From assembly GCA_907165275.2 (NCBI GenBank), contig OU015666.1, positions 4,060,001 to 4,124,000 on the forward strand: DNA of 64,000 nt, read 5' to 3'. The notes under the pieces were generated by a model. That model saw nothing but the letters and a program-made list of their open reading frames with translations. It had not been told where the DNA came from and searched no databases. Numbering within the stretch: position 1 is the first letter of the stretch; each line of letters starts with the position of its first letter. Below are positions 12,101 to 24,100 of the stretch, one piece after another. The stretch comes from Zygaena filipendulae (Eukaryota > Arthropoda > Insecta > Lepidoptera > Zygaenidae). Position numbers and translations under genes: made by a program.

Positions 12101-15100
12101 ATACATACAACCGAATGCATAACCTCCTCCTTTTTGGAAGTCGGTTAAAAACTCATTGCGCTGAGCGGAAACTGACAGCGTATTTTCGTAACCCTTGTGC
12201 CTTAGTCCCTTCCCTTAATCGCGCCTGATGAAGTTTTACTACAAAAATTGTCTATCTATACGTGTTAATGAATTAACTGAAAACCTGATATACTCCATTA
12301 AAAAAAAACAACAATATGATAAAAAAAATATTTTATATCGAAAAAATTTATACCTTAAAAGTTATTCAACATTAGTTTGGAGGTGACCTATCTACGAAAT
12401 TCCAAGCGCTACGTCCGCGCCTACCGGTTCAATTTTTTTTGCTGCGGGCGGCGGCGTACGCGCCAAATATTGTATTATAAATAATTTAGACATGGGGTAG
12501 TAAAAATGAAAAAATATAACCTATATTAAAATATAGTGCGATCGATTCGCTGGTCGATTCTGAGCAAACTACTTTCTAGTTTTCAGTTAATTCATTAACA
12601 CGTTGTATACCTTTAGTTTTTCAGTTATAATATAACATGCTAAACATAAATTAGGCGCGTGTAACAAAAAGTTTTAACACAATTGGTGTAACATGAAAAC
12701 CGTCATCCACCATCGCTTGCAGCCTTTCGCAGTGTTTCACTTTGATGTCAACTGACATGAAAGTGAATAGGTAACTTTCAACATTTTGTGAAGTTGCAAA
12801 TGAATCGGTCCCGCTTCTGTATCGCATAGTGGTTTTTGATACTTTGATCTCGCGTTAGAAACAACAAACGGTTGGGTGAGAAGTAAATCTAGTTTACATA
12901 TATGTACTTATATATAATGTATTTACGTATGTATTTATTTGTATTGGAACCCCAACTGCTTTACAGGCGAAGTATTAGATTAACAACATAAGATCCTTAC
13001 TATAATATTATAAATGCGAAAGTAAGTTTGTTTGTTATGCTTTCACGCCACGGCTTAACCGATCATCATGAAATTTTGTACACACGTTGTCAGGTATGCA
13101 GAGAAGGACATAGAGTACTTTTCATCCTGGAATTCCCGCAGGAACTCCAAAATTACCGCAGGTGAAACCGCGGGGAACAGCTAGTAGGTAATCAATAAAT
13201 ATAAGTAAAACAACAATTGTATATTATACTAATAATTAAAAAATAGTCCTTACGATTTATTTAATACGAGCTGTGCCCCGCGGTTTCACCCGCGGTAATT
13301 TCGGAGTTCCCGCGGTAATTCCGGGATAAAAAGTACCCTATGTTCTTCTCTGCACCCCTGACAACGTGCATGCCAAATTTCATCCAAATCCGTTCAGCCG
13401 TTTTTGCGTGATTGAGTAACAAACATCCAAACATCTAAACATCCGAACATCCAAACATCCACACTTTCACATTTATAATATTAGTAAGATTATTATTGTT
13501 ATTATCATGGTAACAAAAAAGAATATTTGATTGATTGATTGAAATATAAAAGCGAAAGTTAAGCTGTTTGTATATTGACTACCACTTAGCTCCGCAACTA
13601 TTATAGAGGTTCCCATGAAATTTTCTTTACGTGATAGTTACTTCTAGATCTTGGAATAAGACTGCTAACATGTCGCCATTTCGAGTTCCCACAGTTAACC
13701 CGAAGTTTATGCTGACGAGACCGCGGGGTCTGCATACCTATAATTTTGTACCTATAGGTAGTAATAAACCTATTTCAAGAAAAAATTGCAAGGTTTTTAA
13801 TAAACAAGAAAGATTAAAAATAATATTATGTATGATAAAACAGCAGACGAGAAATCACAAGAGTATTAATAAAGAGAACTTTATGATTACGAACACATAA
13901 TATCTACTCAAATACAAGATAGGTTTTCCGCATGAGCCGTTATAGCGGATTGCTAAAAGGTTGGCAAGTTTATTTCGTCGTCCAATTTTCGACTACCCTA
14001 CCGGTTTCCTGAACGCGAACGGCATGAGAAAAGGAAATAATTATAAAACAAGGTTTAACCGGAACCATATACAAAGTAACCTAAACTTAAATATATAATA
14101 CCTTTTAGATAGGATTTAATTACACTACACGGGCCCACGCTTGTAACAACGTACATGGACATGGGCTATCTAATATCAAACCTTAAGGGCGGCGCCACAG
14201 TCTCGGCGGCGGCGGTGGCGGTGGCGGTGGCGGTGGCGCGGGCGGCAGCGGCCAAAACAAATGGTAGACAACATAACAAGTAGGCCACACCTCGCGCCCC
14301 TGATAGCTGTGGACACCTGTGGCCTACTCCGTATGTTGTCTACCATTTGTTTTTGCCGCCGCCGCCGCCGCCGCCACCGCCGTCGCAGTGACTGTGGCCA
14401 AGGGGTAATATTCATATATCAACAACATAATATGTTGTTGATACATGAATAAGTCTCGTTATTGTACGCTGGTTAACAATGGGATACTGAAATATTACTC
14501 TTTTTCCTCATTTGATCATATTTAAAAATAAAGTTTACTGTCGCAGTTCCCTCAGAAGAAACTCTCAAATTCTGATTCAAAATCCTTCACTAACTATAAA
14601 TTCTTTCAAAAAGGTAACTATTCCAGGATTTAAATAACTTTTGAGAATACAATATGACGGACGTGGTCAGAGTTCAACTTAGCACGCGAATCCTATAAAC
14701 ATGCCTCAAATCGTTCAAACCTCAAAGAACCCATGAAAAGTGGTCGGGTTTTGTAAGGGTAAACCTTACAGGGTTGTCGATATGAAATTACAGAGGAATT
14801 CGATTTCAAATACGGAAAATAGAGTATTTTTTTTGTTAAAGCCGTCTTTATTTTTATCGCAGAATACGTGTACTTGTATCTTTTAACAGTGATTTACGGA
14901 TTTGATTTAAAAAGTAATTGATATTTTGTAAATATTGACGAAGCTACAATTACATATAGTCTAACTAGCTGTTCCTCGCGGTTTCACCCACGTTAATTTC
15001 GGAGTTCCCATGGAATTCCGGGAGAAAAAGTATCGGTTGAGTAGTAAGCGTAACAAACAAACAAAAAATAAACTCAGATTCGCATTTATAAGGATTACAA

Positions 15101-18100
15101 TGTTTCATTTTGTTGCGCACGCATGCTTCCATCTTTTTCTGTCGCATCGCTCAATTATTTTTCGACATAAAAATGGATAAAAAGAAGATCCTTGCACATT
15201 AATTTTTTTCATAAGTGTCTATCATGTCATTGTCTTCTCTGTTACTGTTGCCAAAACAAGTTTCAGATCAAAAATATACCTACTCATTCTAATATAATAG
15301 TCATTGTATTTGCTGCTAAGTGCTACCTATTGAAGTGCCATACAAATAAATAAATGGATATAGATAATATTTTGTATGCGGAATCAAAGGAATGGCAGTT
15401 GGCAACCCTGATATCAAAGAAGCGGCAGGCGGTGAAAGGTTTATGGCTAGTAAAGGGATGCTTCGTTAAATTTAGGGATGGTCGATGAGGCGAAGGATAT
15501 AGCATCGTATTTCAACCGATCTTATTAATGGCTTCGTCTTCAAGATTTTTATACGTAGTGAAATGAAACTACCCTGTAACTGGGAAAAAGTTTTAGCCAT
15601 TTATTATTCGCACTAGCTCAAGGGTCATTTTCTGGCGAAAAGTGCGACAATCACATTTCCTTGTTCTTCGGTTAATCTGTGTTTTGATAATTTTCGCTTT
15701 TTAGTGTAATGTAGGTAGGTATTTAGATGTTTTTTGAAGTTGGTTGATGTTTTTTTAAATTATTTTTAGGTACAATAATCGAAAAACAACTCAGTTCTCC
15801 GATACGTTGCTACGTATTTAAAAACGGTTTAAAATCTTTTAACGTAAAAAATATTTTTCTTGAATAAAAACACATAGGTATATCGATGAAAACAATGTGG
15901 GTTGTAGGTAATATTTTGTTATTAAAATCTTTAATCGAGGCAGATACGGGAGCAAACCGACCAGCAACATCATGTTTTACGTGCGATGCTCCCATAAAAA
16001 TACGCGAAATGAATATTTATGGTTGTATACGAAGGTTTAACGTTTTCCTGCAGGTTTATTACAAAGGTATCTGCAGTGTTTTTTATTTTCAGACAATTTG
16101 CATAATCCGTCCGTTTACAAAAGGTCAGTCAGCCAAATGGGCTTGTCAACCAAATTTTAGTATTTAGTCCGTCTTGTAGATTAATAAAAATATTGGACAC
16201 GTATTTTTTAATTTTTTTACGCAATGAATAAATAACGGAGATACATTAAGTCGAAATATCGCGTGACGTCACGCCGTGCTACAATTTATAGCACGTTATG
16301 ACTTCAAGACCCCCACTCCCCCACTCCCCCACTCCTAAACTTAAATGCGTTTTATCTTAGTATTTTTACAATAATTTGAATAAGCAAAAAAATATCTGTT
16401 TATTTTTTTTAACTATCTAACTGACGGACTGAATAGAATTTTGATTTCCATACCCTGGAAACTACCCTATTGTTACTATTTGTCATTTTGGAAACGCTCG
16501 CTTTTTGTGATTGCAAGGTACCAACTTTATCTGTGAATCCAATATGCTTGGTTAGATTAGTTTCGAATAATGGTAACAAACTCAATTGTACCTACCGAAA
16601 TTCGATTTGCTCGCACCCTACACACAACACAACACAGCGCACTTGCTGTCCTCCGCATTATACAGAAGCGGATCCTTTGTTAAACGGACGAATTATTAAA
16701 TTGCCTGCGACATATTGCATTTTAGTCTGTAAAATGCCGGAAAGAAATTCCTTTTTTATTAATAGGAACAATATGTATACATAATTTAATATTTAATGTA
16801 ATTTGAGCGTAGCATTTTTAAACGTGAATCGCGCTTATAACATTTTTATTTTGTGCGTTGTGGTCTATTTTTGGTTACAACTGAACTATTACAGTACAGT
16901 TACTATTGAGATCATTATTATCACATAATATATTTACGTATTTCTTTTATTGAGACGATAAATAATAATTAACAGCTTAGGAGTACCCTCGAACTCTCGC
17001 AGTTTACGCAGGTGAAACCAGGCGCGGTCGCAGGCTGAAATTTTGGGGGGGGGGGGTCACTTAATAATATAATATGTCGAGTAAATTTGACTATATTGCA
17101 CAATACACAATTTTATTGCACACATTATGAAAAAAATGGATTTTGGGGGGTCATGACTCATGTCCCCCGTGACCCCCCTTCGGACCGCGCCTGGGTGAAA
17201 CCGTAAGGAAAAGCTAGTGTTATATCAAATATTTTAACTTTATTCGATATTTGACAAATTTTTTTATTATAAACCTTTATTTAAATAGAGTCACAGACCT
17301 ATGAGTTATGAATATTCAATAACTCTCCAACTTACGAACAAAACGGTGTTTGTCATTTTGCTACAAATGTTTGTTTTGGTTCAAATGGAAAATTTCGTTG
17401 TCTACACTTACATTATAAAGAGGTAAAGTTTGTAAGTCTGTATGTCACAGACAGGTAAGTATTTTTTGGAATTACGGAACCGATTTTAAAAATTCTTTCA
17501 GTCATAACAATAAAAAACCTTAGTATATCGATCCTTGAGTTTCATAGAAAAATTCTATCTCGAAGTTAGGGCGGGAATACTTACCGGAGCAACAAACTTT
17601 GTTTAATCGAAATTGATGTTGCAAAAAAAGTTATTGGGTCTTAAATAAATTGTCTTTATAGCGAAAGAGTCAAAATTTTCACCGTGACCGGGCCGACCGC
17701 ACCAACCAGCTATCTATGTATATACACACACACATACACGCACACACACACACTCACACATTCACGCACACGCACACACACACGATAGATTATAATAATT
17801 TTTAAGACCATGTTATATATATAGCTCAAATCTCTGTGTAGTTATTAGGTATACCGTATTTGTTAACCGCACTCGCAGATGGCCAAGATACAGGCTCAGC
17901 CTAGTTTGGTCACTGATAGATAGTCTCGTAATTTTTTATTCACCGTTTCTCTTTGTAATAAATAATTAAATAAATAAATAATAACACAGTGAATATGACC
18001 TCGCGGTACCTATATACCTAGTATTTTCCCGATTCAATTTTCACTTAATAACAATTTATTTAGCGAGCGGTGCCGCCGTCGGATAATTAAATTTTTTACG

Positions 18101-21100
18101 CTGCTCGGTATTAAATTACATACAAGCCTCATCACGATACCCTTACTTGAAGCGACACCCTTGGGTTTTCTACGTCACATTTATATACATACTCTATGAT
18201 ATACGTTGGGTGGATTCTGTACTCCATTCTCTAAACTAAACTGAACCTTATAAATGTGCGCTTAAACGTAAAAAAGGCAGACAACGGTATAGTTTATATC
18301 TACCTAAGTAGAGTTAGAAGGTAACGCATACTTTAATGCGAAAACCTCGTATATTCTTTCCAAAATGAACCGTTGGAATTTCATTGCAGTATCTACTGAT
18401 TTGCCGAAATACGTATTTAGATTTAGAAAAAAAAAACCGAGTTAGAGCAAATTGACGTTTTTTAAACAGAAATAATCCTAAAACCTAATCACAATCATTT
18501 TGTAAAGTACCGATCTCATCCTCTCAGTACACAATCAAACACGATGATCCAATCTTCGCAATGTTAAGCGCTGTTTTTACGACCGCGACCGCGCGAAAAA
18601 CCGAAAATTGCGTCACACTTTTTGTGCGTCGGGGATTTTTATTACATAAATAATAATATTTCGATGTCCACACCCGGGCGGAGTGGTTGCACGCTGATAT
18701 TTTATGTCTTTATCCACGTTGATGTTGGACTATTGACATATTGATAAACAGCGAGAGATTTCAACGTAATAAGTATTAATGACCCATTTGCCACTTCGAC
18801 GCTGAATGGGAAACATTCGTAGGTATTTTGATTGATCGGATTTGTTTGCGTAAAATAGAATGGGACACAGCAGATAATGCAAATATTAAATGTGCGAAGT
18901 GGGAAATATGTATCCAGAAATTATAACGTATTTTATTAATCGCTCTTTAAAGTACTTATACAGGGTGTCCCGTAAGTAGTACGAGAAACTTAAGGGGCAG
19001 GTAGATGGGAATGTACATCATAACGACAAAAAAAGTCATTTTAGTAAAAGTGTTGCTGTTTTCGAGAATACATTAATATTGCATGCATTAATATTGTAGA
19101 CTACGTATCTAAGAGTAATTCACCGAAGAGAATATTTAAATATAGTAGGTATGTGATTGTTTGCACATACAGTAAAAGAAAACATACTACAAGAGCTAAT
19201 TTTCGAAAAAATAAAATAAAAAATAAAAATATTCTCGAAAACGGCAACACTTTTACTAGAGTGATTTTGTCATAATTATAATAGTTCACATTCCCATCTA
19301 CCTTCTCCTTAAGTTTGTCGTACATCTTACGGGACACCCTGTATATTGTAAACCTACCTACCCTACGATACTGCGGCAGTATACTGTCCGCTATTACGAA
19401 ACTAATTTCTCTTACTGCGATATGGCCAGTGCTATCAGTAATAGCGGAACATACCTTACATACCCTTAATGTATTACGAATTACGATTGTTAGAAATTTT
19501 AGCTGTTAAAATGTATGTATGTTATTATTGTACGTCGCAAAACCGCCATGTTTCCGATTGGCACCGAAAAATGATAGCAACAAGAGTTATATAACAGCAT
19601 CTACCTAATAGGTAGATGACAAAAAGTGTTCGTATCGCAACCTAAAAAAGCGGCTACATTATAATAAAAATTCAACAGGGTCACGTCTGAAGCATATGGG
19701 ACTCGTTGGATTCATTGGTGGTACTAAAATGCTTTACGATGTGTGCAGAGCTTTGCTTTATGAAATGGCGCTGTGAACATTTTATACGGTCGTAAACTAA
19801 ATGTGATTTATGGAAACTTCATCAGATTCGAAACGCGGTTTAGACAATATAAGCACGTCGGTACCTAATTGGAACATAGTCTAATTAGTTAGAGCTGATT
19901 GTGGAATTAGGATTTAAATACCTTACTGAAATCTAGAGTAGAAGTAGATGTGAATCACGTTGATCATCCTAATCAAAGTACTACAATATCATTGATCCTA
20001 ATCACAAATCGAAAGCAAGAACAAAGTCAAAAACAAATAACTTAATTCCTATACTAAAGGATTTAAATTACAACTGAAATAAGTAGACTTGAATGTTGGG
20101 CAGGGCTAATTTGTAAGCCATTTCATATGACATGAATCAGGGAAAAAAAAATATATTAAGCGCTTGCTACTTCACAAGGTATTTATATTATGATGTTTTT
20201 AAGACACGCATTACGCACAAATTCACTTTTGTAATATTAATTAAAGAATTTCAAGATTGTGAAGTTTTTTTAATCCTGACAAAGCGATTCAGTGAAAGAT
20301 ATTTAGACCCTTTTCAGTGATCTAACAAGATTATGTTTATGAACAAAACAAATGCCAACCGGTAAAAGCATTTTTAGGTATAAGCTCTTCGTAAATTTTA
20401 AAGCTTAAAGTTATTTGGCAACAGCAGTTAGGGTGCAGTAATTCGATAATATTGTACTAATTGACTTGCCAATCTTCATCAAAGAGCTATCGGAAAACGG
20501 CTTTGTTGTAGAGGGGTTCGATACTCCGTCACCGTCAAAATGAAAATACAATTTCGTTAAAATACGGTATCGAGATGACGGTTGAGTCTAATTACTCAGT
20601 GTTATAGGGAACGTGCACGAACTTATAGGTGGCAGCACTAAATCGACAAAAGAGACACTATGCGGACAGTAGAGGAAACTTATTAAACTTTTCATCGTGC
20701 TTTCGGAAGGAAGATAATAATTGAAGAGATAGTTTTGTTTTCATAATTATGTAAATAAAACTATCTCCTCAATTAGGTATATTATATTTTTTAATAGGTA
20801 TGATAAAAGTTATAAAATATGGGTTCCGGTCTATCTATATCTAGGTATATACTTATAATAAAACTGTAGAGGTCAATTCTGTACATTGAATATAATATAA
20901 TATTCAAAATTAATATTGGAGGATGAATGGTGATCGATACTGATGCCAAAAAAGCAATCAGTAAATTTTTTCTGTCTGTCTGTCTGTCTGTATGTGCACG
21001 CATGGGTCAAATACTAGTGAAGGGATTTTAAGCAAACTTGGTACGATTGTAGTCCATACTCCTGGACAGGCTATATAATAATTATAATATCATTTATAAT

Positions 21101-24100
21101 AATAAATATATAATATAACGCTAAGACACATAGGAGCTTAGAGGTGACGATAAATTTGAAGCAAGTCGGATGAAAATGCGCTTTCGAGCTCTTATCCTCG
21201 CATACGTTTACTCAATCACGCAAAAACGGCTGAACGGATTTGGATGAAATTTGACGTGCACGTTGTCAGGGGTACAGAGAAGCACATAGGATACTTTTTA
21301 TCCCGAGATTCATGCGGGAACTCCGAAATTATCACGGGTGAAACTGCGAGGCACAGCTAGTCATCATCAATAATATAATAATTAATGATCGTCAGCGTGG
21401 CCAAAATATGTCAAAAGGTTTTTAAGCTTTTGAGGCCGGCCATGTACCTATTGGAGGTTGAAGAGATGAGGATGAGGAGGATGATCTAATGAAGAACATG
21501 AGGCTGTGAAAACTGGTAAAATTGTCGCACAAACTAAAATATCCAATGTTTACGATAAGAAAATAATCCTTACTAATATTATAAATGCAAAAGTGAGTTT
21601 TTGTATGTTTACTTGTTTGTTATGCTTTTACGCCTTAACGGCACAACCGATCATCGTGAAATTTTGCATACAAGTTTTCAGGGGGTTTATTTACTACTAG
21701 CTGTTCGGAATTCCTGAACTCCGGACTGTCCGGAACTCCAAACAGCTAGTGGAAAATAAACCCCCTGAAAACTTGTATGCAAAATTTCACGATGATCGGT
21801 TGTGCCGTTTTTCTTTTTGTTATTTTTTGTCGATGTATTGATAGTTGATACATCCAGAAATACAACAATGAATTGTGATTAGCTAGAATAATAATTTTCA
21901 CTAGTAGATTTAATCCTGTGTACTTGTCATAAATGTGAATGGCAACTATCAATAGATTCGGATTGGCGACGCCAGTCGGCAGCACCGTCGTTGTGCACGT
22001 TCCCTATTGTGGGAATCTATCCCCTCAGTCACATTAGTACCTTTAGAAAAAAAAAACTAGCTGTGCCCCGCGGTTTCACCCACGTTAATGTCGGAGATCC
22101 CGGGGGAATTCTGGGATAATAGGTAGCTTATGTTCTTTTCCATGTCAAAGGCTACAAGCATGCCAAATTTCATCCAAATCCATTCAGCCGTTTTTGCGTG
22201 ATTGAGTAACAAACATCCACACTTTCACATTTATAGGTAAAACTAGATTCGCCCTGTGCGCGAGCTGCGAGCACCTCGCGAGGCTTGGTCGCCCTGTGTC
22301 CGGTTGCCCCCATTGACCTCTATTTGTTCGAGCACCCCCCACCTGACTCTTTTAGTTTCGGAGATAATCGAGTTTGAATTTTGTTCGGCGGCCATGATTT
22401 TTTCCGCCATTTTGAAAAAAAAGTTTCACTATTGAAATTTGCCCAAGGTGTGGATTAGACTTTGTAAGTAACAGTTTTACTTTTGATGGATAGTTTCGGC
22501 AGGCAGTCAACTCACTACCTGATGAGGAGCAGGAATCGAAGATGTCAAGGTTTTCCCACAATCACAGAAACCTCCTTTCCACATCTTAAATACATTATAT
22601 CGACCTAGAGATGCTCCTTCTGGGAGAACAATTATGCTTAACTTTTTTTCGCCAGCCATTTCGAATCCGTCCGCCATCTTGGAATTATTTATATCCCGAT
22701 AGAAGAAGATAGTGCACCACCAACTGTACAAATTTTTTTTCAATACCCACGGCCGATAGTTTCCGAGCCAGGGCCGAAACAATTTCCCCATACAAACAAC
22801 TAATGTTCGGCGGCCATCTTGAAAAATGACGCAATCGAAAAACTGGTTCGATATTCGGCATCAGCGACCCCAAAAACCCCCGGACGCCGAACCTCACCCG
22901 GATCGGATCAACTTTTTTTTCGGCCGCCATTTTGAATCCGCCATTTTGGATTTTTACCACGCCAGGCGGTTGCCCCCCATTGACCTCTATGACATTTGTT
23001 TGAGCACCCCCCACCTGACTCTTTTAGTTTCGGAGATAATCGAGTTTGAATTTTGTTCGGCGGCCATGTTTTTTTCCGCCATTTTAAAAAAAAAGTTACA
23101 CTATTGAAATTTGCCCAAGGTGTGGATGAAATTTAGTTGGAAACGTTTTCACTTTCGATGGATAGTTTCGGCGGGCAGTCGACTCACTACCTGATGAGGA
23201 GCAGGAATCGAAGATGTCAAGGTTTTCCCACAATCACAGAAACCTCCTTTCCACATCTTAAATACATTATATCGACCTAGAGGTGCTCCTTCTGGGAGAA
23301 CAATTATGCTTAACTTTTTTTCGCCAGCCATTTCGAATCCGTCCGCCATCTTGGAATTATTTATATCCCGATAGAAGAAGATAGTGCACCACCAACTGTA
23401 CAAATTTTTTTTCAATACCCACGGCCGATAGTTTCCGAGCCAGGGCCGAAACAATTTCCCCATACAAACAACTAATGTTCGGCGGCCATCTTGAAAAATG
23501 ACGCAATCGAAAAACTGGTTCGATATTCGGCATCAGCGACCCCAAAAACCCCCGGACGCCGAACCTCACCCGGATCGGATCAACTTTTTTTTCGGCCGCC
23601 ATTTTGAATCCGCCATTTTGGATTTTTACCACGCCAGGCGGTTGCCCCCCATTGACCTCTATGACATTTGTTTGAGCACCCCCTACCTGACTCTTTTAGT
23701 TTCGGAGATAATCGAGTTTGAATTTTGTTCGGCGGCCATGTTTTTTTCCGCCATTTTGAAAAAAAAGTTACACTATTGAAATTTGCCCAAGGTGCGGATG
23801 AAATTTAGTTAGAAACGTTTTCACTTTCGATGGATAGTTTCGGCGAGCAGTCGACTCACTACCTGATGAGAAGCAGGAATCGAAGATGTCGAGGTTTTCC
23901 CATAATCACCGAAACGTCCCCTCTACATCTTCCATACATTGTATCAACCTAAAGATGCTCCTTCTGGGAGAACAATTATGTCAATGAGTGAGTGGCAATC
24001 CAGCTTTATATATATATTATAATAATAAAATGACCAGCATTTTTTTTTAATATCTCGAGTTCCAAATAAAGGGAATTTCGAAAAAATCGAAACATGAGTA

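Noticed and set aside
22507..23632. Overlapping frames of 91-109 codons on both strands
   Set aside because: They follow the 672-bp tandem units and carry no recognised domain.
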